Positions 1 through 7,950 of a stretch of 64,000 bases of DNA are shown here, piece after piece. The stretch comes from Catenulispora sp. EB89 (GTDB taxonomy: Bacteria > Actinomycetota > Actinomycetes > Streptomycetales > Catenulisporaceae), in NCBI RefSeq assembly GCF_041261445.1, contig NZ_JBGCCU010000017.1:62001-126000 (forward strand). Reading direction: 5' to 3'. A program made the position numbers and the translations under genes. Each line of letters starts with the position of its first letter. Positions within the stretch are counted from its first letter, which is position 1. A model generated the notes under the pieces. It was not told the origin of the DNA and did not search any database. It saw only the letters and a program-made list of their open reading frames with translations.

Positions 1-23
1 CGAGTATCACTGGTGGTGGGCTT

Positions 24-42
24 GTTAGGAAACTTGCTTAAC
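24..42. promoter_or_regulatory. imperfect palindrome, possible operator upstream of cysD
   Basis: GTTAGGAAACTTGCTTAAC is an interrupted dyad (14 of 18 paired positions symmetric) in a locally AT-rich stretch, about 170 bp before cysD. It resembles the TTAGGAAA/TTTCCTAA type of repressor palindrome seen in actinobacteria, but the right half is degenerate. It may belong to a gene left of the window instead of to cysD. The rest of 1-208 shows no gene. Confidence 0.3.
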
Positions 43-208
43 TAAATCCGGCCCGGCGCCCTGATCCTCCCACCCTTCTCGGGCGCCGCCGGCCGACTCA
101 CGCCGTCAGTACCGGCACTGACCGCGTCCCGCGTCATCCGCCACCTTCCATCACGCCCTGAATCTCAGCGCCGGACACCGGGCGTACGCCTGCAGGAGTC
201 TGCGATCC

Positions 209-1126
209 ATGCCATCGACATCGCGCGGCACCATGGCCGCGACCACCCTGGACGCCTTGGAATCCGAGGCCGTCCACATCTTCCGGGAGGCGGCCGGCGA
301 GTTCGAACGACCGGTGATCCTGTTCTCCGGCGGGAAGGACTCGACGGTGCTGGTGCACCTCGCGGTCAAAGCGTTCTGGCCGGCGCCGGTCCCGTTCCCG
401 CTGCTGCACGTCGACACCGGCCACAACTTCGAGGAGGTCATCGCCTTCCGGGACCGGGTCGCGGCGCACTACGACCTGCGCCTTGAGGTGGTGCGGGTCC
501 AGGACTGGATCGACGACGGCCGACTGGCCGAGCGTGCCGACGGTCTCCGCAACCCGCTGCAGACGGTCCCGCTGCTGGACGCCATCAGATCCCTGCGATG
601 CGACGCGGCCTTCGGCGGCGGACGACGGGACGAGGAACGGGCTCGGGCCAAGGAGCGGATCTTCAGCCTGCGCAACGGATTCGGGCAGTGGGAGCCGCGC
701 CGGCAGCGTCCGGAGCTGTGGAACATCTACAACGGCCGGCACCGGGTCGGCGAGCACGTCCGGGTGTTCCCGCTGTCGAACTGGACCGAGCGGGACGTCT
801 GGCGCTACGTCGAGCGGGAGGACATCGAACTGCCGTCGATCTACTACTCGCACCGGCGTACCGTCTTCCGCCGATCCGGCATGTGGCTGACGGCCGGTCC
901 GTGGGGCGGCGCTCGCGAAGGCGAGGACGTTCGGGAACTGACCGTGCGCTACCGGACCGTCGGCGACGGCTCCTGCACCGGGGCCGTGGAGTCCTCGGCC
1001 GCGACCGTGGCCGAGGTGATCGCCGAGGTGGCGGCCAGCCGGCTCACCGAGCGGGGTGCGAGCAGGGCGGACGACCTGGTGTCGGAGGCCGCGATGGAGG
1101 ACCGGAAGCGATTGGGGTACTTCTGA
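209..1126 (+). CDS. cysD: sulfate adenylyltransferase subunit 2 (CysD)
   Basis: This is the catalytic subunit of ATP sulfurylase, which makes adenosine 5'-phosphosulfate and pyrophosphate from ATP and sulfate in the cytoplasm, driven by the CysN GTPase. The 305-residue protein has the PP-loop nucleotide motif SGGKDS at residues 40-45 and a DTGHNFEE segment near 72, both typical of CysD, and the length is normal. ATG 209 is preceded by caggag at 192-197, a rather long spacing. ATG 233 is an alternative start. The TGA overlaps the cysN ATG (ATGA), so the two are translationally coupled. No cysC or cysH gene is seen nearby, so the APS may feed either assimilation elsewhere on the chromosome or a sulfation pathway. 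Confidence 0.95.
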   Translation: MPSTSRGTMAATTLDALESEAVHIFREAAGEFERPVILFSGGKDSTVLVHLAVKAFWPAPVPFPLLHVDTGHNFEEVIAFRDRVAAHYDLRLEVVRVQDWIDDGRLAERADGLRNPLQTVPLLDAIRSLRCDAAFGGGRRDEERARAKERIFSLRNGFGQWEPRRQRPELWNIYNGRHRVGEHVRVFPLSNWTERDVWRYVEREDIELPSIYYSHRRTVFRRSGMWLTAGPWGGAREGEDVRELTVRYRTVGDGSCTGAVESSAATVAEVIAEVAASRLTERGASRADDLVSEAAMEDRKRLGYF

Positions 1127-2433
1127 TGGCTGCCGAGTACATGCACCAGGACCTGCTGAGGTTGGCCACCGCGGGGAGCGTCGACGACGGTAAATCGACA
1201 CTGGTCGGCCGCCTTCTCTACGACACCAAGTCGGTGCTGGCCGACCAGTTGGACGCGGTCCACCGGGCCAGCGTCGACCGCGGCCTGACCACCCCGGACC
1301 TGGCGCTGCTGGTGGACGGTCTGCGCTCGGAGCGCGAGCAGGGCATCACGATCGACGTGGCGTACCGCTACTTCGCCACGGCGCACCGCTCCTTCATCCT
1401 GGCCGACACGCCGGGGCACGTGCAGTACACCCGGAACACCGTCACCGGCGCGTCCACCGCACAGGTGGCGATGGTCCTGGTGGACGCACGCAAGGGCGTG
1501 GTGGCGCAAACCCGCCGGCACACCGCGGTGCTCGCCCTGATGGGAGTGCCGAAGCTGGTGCTGGCGGTCAACAAGATCGACCTGGTCGACCACGACGAAT
1601 CGGCGTTCGCCCCGATCGCCAAGGAGTTCCTGGCGCACGCGACGGCGCTGGGCTACGCGGAGTCGGACGTGCTGGCCGTCCCGGTGTCGGCGCTGGTCGG
1701 CGACAACGTCGTCGAGCCGTCCCCGCGGACGCCCTGGTACACCGGGCCGACTCTGCTGCGTCACCTGGAGACCGTGTCGGTGGCGCCGGAAGTCCACGAC
1801 GCGCCGCTGCGCTTCCCGGTGCAGCACGTCATCAGGCCACGTACTTCCGAGCATCCGGAGTACCGCGGCTACGCCGGCCAGATCGCCGCGGGCACCGCGA
1901 CCGTCGGCGACGAGGTTCTGGTGCTGCCGGCCGGAATTCGCAGCACCCTGACCGGCATCGACACCATGGACGGTCCGCTGACCGAGGCCGGCGTCGGCCG
2001 TTCGGTGACCTTGCTGCTCGCCGACGATCTGGACGTCTGCCGGGGCGACGTGATCGTCGCGTCGAGCGCGCCGCCCACGGTGACGGACGAGTTGGACGCC
2101 ACGGTGTGCTGGCTGTCGGAGACGCCGTCGCGCCCCGGTGCTTCGGTGCTCCTCAAGCACGGCACGCGGACCGTGTCGGCCGTAGTCGTCTCGATCGACG
2201 CCCGGTTCGACGAGCAGAACCTGTCGACGGTCCACGACCCGGAGTCGCTGCGGCTCAACCAGATCGGCCGCCTCACGCTGCGCACGTCCGAGCCACTGCC
2301 GGTCGACGACTACACGACCAGTCGGCGTACCGGTTCCTTTCTGCTGATCGACCCGGCGGACGGGGCCACGCTGGCCGCCGGCCTCATCGGCGCCCCGCTG
2401 GCAGTGCTGGAGCGTGGAAGGAGGCCTTCGTGA
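1126..2433 (+). CDS. cysN: sulfate adenylyltransferase subunit 1, GTPase (CysN)
   Basis: This is the regulatory GTPase of ATP sulfurylase, with an EF-Tu-like fold of 435 residues. The P-loop GSVDDGKST is at 17-25, the G3 motif DTPGH at 94-98 and the G4 motif NKID at 149-152. Beta-barrel domains 2 and 3 follow. There is no C-terminal APS-kinase (CysC) domain, unlike the fused NodQ/CysNC form. The open frame extends far upstream, but ATG 1126, overlapping the cysD stop, gives the standard N-terminus. The end overlaps the next gene by GTGA. Confidence 0.95.
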   Translation: MAAEYMHQDLLRLATAGSVDDGKSTLVGRLLYDTKSVLADQLDAVHRASVDRGLTTPDLALLVDGLRSEREQGITIDVAYRYFATAHRSFILADTPGHVQYTRNTVTGASTAQVAMVLVDARKGVVAQTRRHTAVLALMGVPKLVLAVNKIDLVDHDESAFAPIAKEFLAHATALGYAESDVLAVPVSALVGDNVVEPSPRTPWYTGPTLLRHLETVSVAPEVHDAPLRFPVQHVIRPRTSEHPEYRGYAGQIAAGTATVGDEVLVLPAGIRSTLTGIDTMDGPLTEAGVGRSVTLLLADDLDVCRGDVIVASSAPPTVTDELDATVCWLSETPSRPGASVLLKHGTRTVSAVVVSIDARFDEQNLSTVHDPESLRLNQIGRLTLRTSEPLPVDDYTTSRRTGSFLLIDPADGATLAAGLIGAPLAVLERGRRPS

Positions 2434-3335
2434 ACCGCAGCGGAACCGCGAACAGAACCACGAACAGAACCACCAGGGCCTTATCCGCCTCGCCGATAAC
2501 GCGCGAGTCGTACCGCCAGGGCGCCGTCGGCCCCGCCGACCCGTGCGACCCGTCCGGCCGCGACCGCGTCGACTGGACCCGGCTGCACGCACTGGAGACG
2601 CTGTGGGACCCGGGCAGCCGCGACATCCTCACCAGCCTCGACATCCGCCCCGGCTGGCGCTGCCTGGAGCTGGGCGCCGGCACCGGATCGGTGGCGCGCT
2701 GGCTGGCGCACCGATGTCAGCGCGGAAACGTCGTCGCCACCGAAGTGGACCTCCGCTTCCTGCGCGGAGACCGGGTACCGAACCTGGAGATCGTCGTCCA
2801 CGACGTGGTGAACGGCAAGGACTTCCCCGCAGAATCCTTCGACCTCGTCCACACCCGCGCCGTCCTGGCCCACCTCCCCGACCGCGACCGCGCCGTCGAA
2901 CGAGCAGCCCGCTGGCTAGCCCCCGGCGGCTGGCTCGTAGTGGAGGAACCGGCGCTCTACCCAGTCGACTCCTCCCCCCACCCCGACTTCCGCCGCTGCC
3001 TCAACGCCTACGCCCACATCATGGCCACCCACCAGGGCACTGACCTCCGCTGGTCCCGCCACCTGCCATCACTCCTGGACCAGGCTGGCCTCGCCGAACC
3101 CGGCCTCCGCGTGACCACGATGGTCGTCGGCGAGGGAGGACCCGCCGACGACTTCTGGCGCATCAGCCTGGAACAGGCCAAACCAGCGATCGTCCACGAA
3201 GGCCTCCTAGCCCCGGACGACCTCCGGCACGCCATAGGCTTGCTCGACGATCCATCGTTCCTGGACCTGTCCTTCGCCCTCGTCTCCTCCTGGGCCCGCA
3301 AACCCCGACCGGGTGAACTTCACCGGACGTTGTGA
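2430..3335 (+). CDS. class I SAM-dependent methyltransferase
   Basis: This is a 301-residue Rossmann-fold methyltransferase with the SAM-binding motif ELGAGTG at about 80-86 and a following acidic residue in TEVD. GTG 2430 was chosen because ggaaggagg at 2415-2423 is a strong ribosome-binding site and because GTGA overlaps the cysN stop. The first 40 residues are Thr/Asn/Arg-rich and probably disordered. The substrate is unknown. Coupling to cysDN suggests, but does not prove, a role on a sulfated or sulfur-containing product. A hairpin follows about 45 bp after the stop. Confidence 0.8.
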   Translation: MNRSGTANRTTNRTTRALSASPITRESYRQGAVGPADPCDPSGRDRVDWTRLHALETLWDPGSRDILTSLDIRPGWRCLELGAGTGSVARWLAHRCQRGNVVATEVDLRFLRGDRVPNLEIVVHDVVNGKDFPAESFDLVHTRAVLAHLPDRDRAVERAARWLAPGGWLVVEEPALYPVDSSPHPDFRRCLNAYAHIMATHQGTDLRWSRHLPSLLDQAGLAEPGLRVTTMVVGEGGPADDFWRISLEQAKPAIVHEGLLAPDDLRHAIGLLDDPSFLDLSFALVSSWARKPRPGELHRTL

Positions 3336-3381
3336 CGGAGCGCCAGACCGCCGACCTGGGTATTCGCCGGCGAAAAGCAAA

Positions 3382-3411
3382 CGGTCGGATGTTCACTCGA
3401 ACATCCGACCG
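3382..3411 (+). terminator. hairpin terminator after the cysDN-methyltransferase operon
   Basis: The arms at 3382-3394 and 3399-3411 form a perfect 13-bp stem (cggtcggatgttc and its complement) with a 4-nt loop. There is no T-tract, as is common for high-GC actinobacterial terminators. It lies 47 bp after the methyltransferase stop. Confidence 0.7.
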
Positions 3412-3478
3412 GCGGCGACTTCAGCTGTGCCACCGAACTGCGGAAACGTACTCTCGCGGACCACGCCGTTCGGGAACG

Positions 3479-3501
3479 AACTGCTACCCAAACTGCTACC
3501 C
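3479..3501. repeat. tandem AACTGCTACCC repeats, left edge of putative island
   Basis: AACTGCTACCC occurs at 3479-3489 and again at 3491-3501, with a period of 12. The core AACTGCNAC and the 12-bp period recur at 9742-9764 beside the integrase remnant. This suggests integrase arm-type sites or boundary repeats of one element. Confidence 0.45.
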
Positions 3502-3533
3502 CATTCGAGCACCTTGCCGAACCACCTATCGTG

Positions 3534-4376
3534 CTACTTCGCACCGTCCAAACGGCGAAGGAAACGCTGAAGGGCCTCAGTGAGCTCGTCAGGACTGTCG
3601 AGAACCTCGACCGGGATGCGGTCAACGAACGCAACCCCAGCATCCATGAGGAGGTGGTCGCGGGTTCTATCCATAGCCCGCCGGCCGTTGTGATGAGGTC
3701 CGTCGACTTCGATCACGCCCGCACGCCCCTTGTAGGTGACCAGCACGTCCGGTTCCCACGTTCGACCTGGCACACGCCCGCCCGCGAGTGGATAGATCCC
3801 GATCGTCTCTTCGGACCGCAGCACCGAATCTTGTAGGCGCTTCAGCGCGCGGTACACCGCCAGTTCTCCGGCGTTCGTAAACCAAAGACCGTCCTCGGTA
3901 AACTTCGGCGGCGCAAGGCGCACCCTTCGCCCCTGGTTGGTGGGTCGTTCCCCATCCGCCTGAGCCTTGAGTTGGCTCTGCCACCCAGGTCCCACTTCCG
4001 GAAGTACTTGGCGGACGCACACCCACCCGACCGGGTAGCTACGCCGTTCGCCGATGTCATTGAACAGCCGCTTCAACTGTTCGATGGTTTCTTCGGTGTA
4101 TGCGGGTTGATCCTCCGGCAGGACATCGATCCATAAGTTGTCCCAGCTCTGATCTTCTGGATCGAGGCCGTAGCGAACACTGACAACGTTGGCGAGCAGC
4201 ATCGCGAGCTTCCGATCGCCATTTCGCGCCAGAACCGTCGCGGCGACCCCGAGTATGTGGTCGCCGATGATCCGCCGCTTGTCCTCGTCCTTCGTCCTGG
4301 GATCGTCCAATATCTCGGCGTAAGTTCGGGCCACTTGAGACGTGTGTGGCAACTCGTGAGACCAGCCGTTACTCAT
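3534..4376 (-). CDS. hypothetical protein with PD-(D/E)XK nuclease-like C-terminus
   Basis: This is a 280-residue protein. The C-terminal 75 residues contain EPDVLV (about 208-213) followed by VIEVDG (about 222-227), then a helix with RDHLLMDAGV. This spacing fits the D...(D/E)xD/K core of DUF559/Vsr-like PD-(D/E)XK nucleases, with Asp replacing the usual Lys. The N-terminal 130 residues are mostly helical and unrecognised. It is transcribed away from the regulatory module at 4622 and probably shares its control region. It could be a restriction- or defence-related nuclease of the island, but activity is not shown. Confidence 0.6.
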   Translation of the reverse strand: MSNGWSHELPHTSQVARTYAEILDDPRTKDEDKRRIIGDHILGVAATVLARNGDRKLAMLLANVVSVRYGLDPEDQSWDNLWIDVLPEDQPAYTEETIEQLKRLFNDIGERRSYPVGWVCVRQVLPEVGPGWQSQLKAQADGERPTNQGRRVRLAPPKFTEDGLWFTNAGELAVYRALKRLQDSVLRSEETIGIYPLAGGRVPGRTWEPDVLVTYKGRAGVIEVDGPHHNGRRAMDRTRDHLLMDAGVAFVDRIPVEVLDSPDELTEALQRFLRRLDGAK

Positions 4377-4448
4377 AGTTCCCTCCGCACGTCAGAAGCA
4401 CCGTACTGAAACGATAGCCGTATTAGCCGACAGGGAACCCCATTCATC

Positions 4449-4464
4449 AGGGTCCTCATATCGA
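4449..4464 (+). repeat. AGGGTCCTCATATCGA repeat, copy 1 (copy 2 at 4578-4593)
   Basis: A 16-bp direct repeat with 15 identical positions occurs at 4449-4464 and 4578-4593, 129 bp apart in the divergent intergenic region. Both copies hold the AT-rich CTCATATCGA and may be duplicated promoter or operator elements. Confidence 0.45.
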
Positions 4465-4531
4465 CTGCGGTCGCACCTGAGCAACCTACGGTGATCGCGA
4501 GTGGCGTCGACCTGGCCGCTCCCCATGCATT

Positions 4532-4551
4532 GCGCAAGTTCGCGCAAGTTC
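4532..4551. promoter_or_regulatory. tandem GCGCAAGTTC operator boxes
   Basis: Two identical adjacent 10-bp boxes, GCGCAAGTTC, occupy 4532-4541 and 4542-4551, about 70 bp before the operon at 4622. The same pair, with two mismatches in the first box, lies at 6243-6262 before the 6301 operon. Two promoters of one island sharing the motif points to one regulator, most simply the XRE protein encoded at 5379. Confidence 0.55.
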
Positions 4552-4621
4552 GTGGCGTCGAGTCTGAGCAGCATGCAAGGGTTCTCATATCGATAGCGAC
4601 CCCCGACGCGAGGAGGGCACC

Positions 4622-4861
4622 ATGGCGCTTCAATACATCGGTATCGACCCGGACACCGGGCAGGGGAACTGCCCGACCGTCTGGGTCGACGACAAGAACG
4701 ATGACCTCGTACTGCAAGGATGGCTCGTCGACGAGACGACGCTCGCCGAGTGCCTGGCCATCGGCGACGTCCCCGAGACCGAGGCGGTCATCCGCGTCCC
4801 GGCCCGCATGGTGCCGCTGATTCGAGAGGCTTGTGATGTCGCTGAGCGTGCGCGTACCTGA
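4622..4861 (+). CDS. small hypothetical protein upstream of DUF6879 gene
   Basis: This is a 79-residue acidic protein beginning MALQYIGIDPDTGQ, with no membrane segment or known catalytic motif. ATG 4622 has a good ribosome-binding site (gaggaggg, about 4611-4618). Its end overlaps the start of the DUF6879 gene, so the two are probably coupled. Small proteins of this kind accompany DUF6879 and XRE/DUF5753 genes in actinobacteria. The function is unknown. Confidence 0.75.
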   Translation: MALQYIGIDPDTGQGNCPTVWVDDKNDDLVLQGWLVDETTLAECLAIGDVPETEAVIRVPARMVPLIREACDVAERART

Positions 4862-5366
4862 CTTCGCTGAGCTGCTGAACTCGGCGAAGACGTCGGCGGT
4901 CCACTTGGAGATGCACGATTCCTACGCTGTCGCGGACGAGGCGGAGGACTTCGCCGAGTGGCGCCGCAGCGGCCGGCGAGATGACGACCCCGATTCGGAG
5001 TACTGGCGCCCCTGGGTCGACCTCGTCCAGGCCGCCGTGACCCGCGGCGTCGTAGTCAGGCGAGCCCGTATCGTCGCCGAACCGGTGTCGGACTACATCC
5101 GATTCGAGCATGCCGGTACCCCAGTGAACATCACAGCCGGCGAGCAGGTGCGTTGGCTGCCGCGCCGCCTCGCCTCGGACATCGCACTTCCAGGAAACGA
5201 CTTCTGGCTGATCGACTCACGGGCGGTGCGGTTCAACCTGTTCACCGGTGAGGGCGACCTCGCGGAACCGCAGTACACGGAAGACCCCGCGACAGCGAAG
5301 CTATGCGCTGACGCATTCGAAGCCGTGTGGGAGCGTGCGACGCCGCACGAGCAGTTCAACATCTGA
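4836..5366 (+). CDS. DUF6879 family protein
   Basis: This is a 176-residue soluble protein with the features I associate with DUF6879: an early F-x-E-L-L segment, EDFAEW, a central WRPWVDLVQAAVTRGV stretch, RVRARIV-like and RFEH segments, and a late DFWLID followed by FNLF. The start is ATG 4836, or GTG 4833 one codon earlier, and overlaps the preceding small gene. These proteins are regularly encoded beside XRE/DUF5753 regulators and are thought to be partners in toxin-antitoxin-like or developmental switches, though the molecular role is not established. The regulator gene starts 12 bp after its stop. Confidence 0.8.
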   Translation: MSLSVRVPDFAELLNSAKTSAVHLEMHDSYAVADEAEDFAEWRRSGRRDDDPDSEYWRPWVDLVQAAVTRGVVVRRARIVAEPVSDYIRFEHAGTPVNITAGEQVRWLPRRLASDIALPGNDFWLIDSRAVRFNLFTGEGDLAEPQYTEDPATAKLCADAFEAVWERATPHEQFNI

Positions 5367-5378
5367 TCGGCCTTCGCC

Positions 5379-6233
5379 GTGACGTCATCCCCGTCGTCCA
5401 GCGCCCAAGCGGCGCGTGACGCTCTCGCCCTGCGCCTGCGGGACTTGATGCTGGACGCGGGGATGACCGCTCGCGCCATCGCTACTTCGGCCGGGTGGCA
5501 CGAGTCCAAGTCCTCCCGGCTGTTAAACGGGAAGTCCTCCCTTTCTGACCAGGACATCAAGGACTGGTGCCGCGTCTGCGATGCCGAGGAACAGATCGCC
5601 GACTTGATCGCGGCCAACCGCGCCGCAGAATCCGCCTACGTCACCTGGAAGCGGGTGCACCGAGCCGGGCTCCGACGATCGCAAGAGTCCACCGTGCCGC
5701 TATACGAGCGCACGAACAGCTTCCGGGTGTACTGCTCGAACGTCGTGCCCGGCCTACTCCAGACCCCCGAATACGCCGCCGCGCTCATGTCGGCCATCAC
5801 GCGGTTTCAGGGAACACCTGACGACGTCGAACAGGCCGCAGCAGCCCGAGTCGCGCGCTCACACGTCATCCGCGAGGGTAACCACAAGTTCGCGCTGCTG
5901 ATCGAAGAGTCTGTGTTGCACAACCACTTCGGCGACGAGCAAACCATGGCGGCACAACTCGGCTACCTGCTGACAGTGATGTCCCTGCCACGAGTGAGCT
6001 TCGGCATCATCCCGGCTGGAACTCGGCGGGATCAGTCAATGTGGACGCTGGAGACCTTCATGATCTTCGATGACGTCGAGGTTCAAGTCGAGTTGCTCGC
6101 GGCCTTCGTCACTGTGACGGCGCCCTCGGAGATCGGCGCATACGTCAAGGCGTTCACCGAGCTCGCCGACCTGGCAGCCTACGGATCGAAGGCTCGCGCC
6201 CTGATCACTTCGGCGATCGACACCCTCGGCTAA
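5379..6233 (+). CDS. XRE-type helix-turn-helix regulator with DUF5753 domain
   Basis: This is a 284-residue DNA-binding protein. An XRE helix-turn-helix lies at about residues 20-65 (MTARAIATSAGWHESKSSRL). From about 100 a DUF5753/Scr1-type domain follows, with the signature ending in FRVYCSNVVPGLLQTPEYA and later SFGIIP. Such proteins act with DUF397- or DUF6879-type partners. GTG 5379 is the only suitable start and has a weak ribosome-binding site, which fits coupling to the DUF6879 gene. It probably binds the tandem boxes at 4532-4551 and 6243-6262, making it autoregulatory. That is inference from position. Confidence 0.85.
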   Translation: MTSSPSSSAQAARDALALRLRDLMLDAGMTARAIATSAGWHESKSSRLLNGKSSLSDQDIKDWCRVCDAEEQIADLIAANRAAESAYVTWKRVHRAGLRRSQESTVPLYERTNSFRVYCSNVVPGLLQTPEYAAALMSAITRFQGTPDDVEQAAAARVARSHVIREGNHKFALLIEESVLHNHFGDEQTMAAQLGYLLTVMSLPRVSFGIIPAGTRRDQSMWTLETFMIFDDVEVQVELLAAFVTVTAPSEIGAYVKAFTELADLAAYGSKARALITSAIDTLG

Positions 6234-6242
6234 GAAATCGGC

Positions 6243-6262
6243 ACGCAAGCTCGCGCAAGTTC
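6243..6262. promoter_or_regulatory. tandem CGCAAG(C/T)TC operator boxes
   Basis: The boxes ACGCAAGCTC (6243-6252) and GCGCAAGTTC (6253-6262) repeat the motif found at 4532-4551. They lie about 40 bp before ATG 6301, in the only non-coding gap between the regulator gene and the small-peptide operon. Confidence 0.55.
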
Positions 6263-6300
6263 GTTGAGCCCTGATATGCCCGATCTCTAGCGTCGGTTTC

Positions 6301-6519
6301 ATGGCACCTCAGCCCGCTCCGAAGCTCTCGGTCCCGCAATACGCGCTGTGTCCGGAAGTGGAAGGAGTTCAGATCTTCCGCTCCATCGACGACCCCAACC
6401 GGGCGCCCGGCTTCCTGGTCCGCTGCCGTTGCGGCTACCGAGCCGGTTCCTACGCGACGGTCGAGATGGCCGAGCGGATGCGAAGCAACCACGAGACCGT
6501 GTGCCTCTGGCCGCACTGA
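6301..6519 (+). CDS. small Cys-rich (zinc-ribbon-like) protein
   Basis: This is a 72-residue protein with Cys at about 17, 42, 44 and 67, plus His at 63 and 72 (CP, then CRCG, then C near the end). This pattern could bind a metal. It is the first gene after the second operator pair. It has no recognised family and no signal sequence. It could be an accessory factor for the downstream peptide operon or another small regulator of the island. Confidence 0.6.
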   Translation: MAPQPAPKLSVPQYALCPEVEGVQIFRSIDDPNRAPGFLVRCRCGYRAGSYATVEMAERMRSNHETVCLWPH

Positions 6520-6558
6520 GGACCGATCAACCGCCCATCGTTCGAAGGAGGAACCAGC

Positions 6559-6735
6559 ATGCCCGTCAACCAGTCGCCCGCCGAGGCCTCGGCCGAGGAC
6601 GGCCTGTTGCTCGCGGTCGAGACCCTGAGCACGGCGCACGACCGCAGCGAGTCCGAGCGCTCGGACATCACCTCGTCGCAGAACAGCGCCGGCGACGACG
6701 GCGAGAACCGCGACCTGAACCTGCCGAGGGAGTAG
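6559..6735 (+). CDS. 58-residue acidic Ser-rich peptide, possible RiPP precursor
   Basis: ATG 6559 has an excellent ribosome-binding site (aaggagg, 6545-6551). The peptide starts MPVNQSPAEASAEDG, has a short hydrophobic helix (LLLAVETLS), and then a Ser/Asp/Glu/Asn-rich tail with no Cys. Only 6 nt separate its TAG from the cupin reading frame. A short peptide with a strong start followed by a cupin oxygenase, a reductase and a kinase-like enzyme is the pattern of a ribosomally made, modified peptide. No maturation enzyme of a known class is recognisable, so this is a hypothesis. Confidence 0.6.
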   Translation: MPVNQSPAEASAEDGLLLAVETLSTAHDRSESERSDITSSQNSAGDDGENRDLNLPRE

Positions 6736-6741
6736 CGCGAC

Positions 6742-7950
6742 ATGGAGCACCGGCTCGTCACCGCGATCGAGAAGGCGCTCGGCTGGGACGGGCCGGCGCT
6801 CCTCGGCGCCGGCTTCGCCCAAGGCGAACTCCACGACGCCGATCTGCCTTCGCGCCTCATGACGCCCAATCGGCTTCTCGACCTCGTCGAGGGCAGGCAC
6901 CTGGCCAACCCGCAACTCCGTATGTACGCCGAGAGCGAGGAACTGCACCCTTCGCGCTAGCTGACTGAGGCGGTCAACCGCCGACGGCAGGCTGTGAAGC
7001 AGGCTGACATGGCCGCGGTCGGCGTCGTTCTGAACAACGGCGGAACCCTGGTCCTGGACAGCGTCGACACCTTCGACCAGACGATCCAGGTGGCATGCCG
7101 GGCGCTGGGCTGGTGGTCGGGCGAACTGGTCTCGGCGAACATGTACCTCGCCGTCGGCGACACTGCCGGGTTCGACCTCCACTGGGACGACCACGACGTT
7201 GTCTGTGTCCAGCTCGCGGGACAGAAGTCCTGGGAGGTCCGCGACGCGTCGCGATCACATCCGATGTACCGCGATGCCGAGCGCAACACCGAACCCGCCG
7301 AGAACGTCGTATGGGCCGGCACCATGAACCCGGCGACGTCATGCACATCCCCCGCGGCTTCTGGCACACCCGCCACCCGCGTCGGATCCGGCGAGGGCTA
7401 CTCGCTCCACGTCACATTCGGCATCACCAAGCGGACCGGCGTCACTTGGCTCAACCATCTGTCGGATATGGCACGCGCTGACGACGCGTTCCGTACCGAC
7501 TTGGAAGGCGCCGCAAACATCGACCCGAAGCTGCTGGTCACCCGGCTGGCCAACATGGCAATAGACCACAATCCCGTGCGCTACCTGGATGACTTGCGAG
7601 CGACCACCCCATCGCCCCGGCACCTGCCGTATGTTCCAGCGTTCGGCGCGCTCGCTGGCGTCTCGACCATCACCGAGTTCGCCCCCGTCATCACGGTAAC
7701 GAGCAACGCGGTCGAGGTGGTCACAGCCGGAAAGCGCCTGACGTTCGCCGCACACACCGAGTCAGCGCTCCGAACGCTGCTGTCGGGCCACCCCGTCGAA
7801 CTCACCGACGCCGACGAGGACACGAAGGCATTGGCTGAACACTTGATCGAGGAGGGGCTGTGCGAGCCGCTGACCGCCGAGTCGTCCTCGGGCTATACCG
7901 ATCTCGTCCCACTCGTGACCTGCTCGAAGCAGCCCTCGACTGTGGCGTGA
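6742..7950 (+). pseudogene. broken cupin-4/JmjC-type oxygenase gene
   Basis: One reading frame from ATG 6742 to 7950 encodes a ribosomal-oxygenase-like cupin (about 400 codons) that is damaged in three places. An in-frame TAG at 6958-6960 splits it after HPSR. A base appears to be missing near 7330-7333 and an extra base is present near 7368-7371, so about 12 codons are read out of frame. The lost segment, visible in the next frame as GDVMHIPRGFWHT, is the conserved block expected to carry the distal metal-binding histidine. The first metal motif, HWD in DLHWDDHD, is intact. The end overlaps the aldo/keto reductase gene by 91 bp. A product restarting at 6994 would lack the N-terminus. Confidence 0.8.

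Noticed and set aside
3336..3478. Second copy of the tRNA-Ser 3' end as the other attachment site
   Set aside because: I looked for the acceptor and T-arm sequence here and elsewhere in the window and saw none, so the left boundary rests only on the AACTGC repeats.
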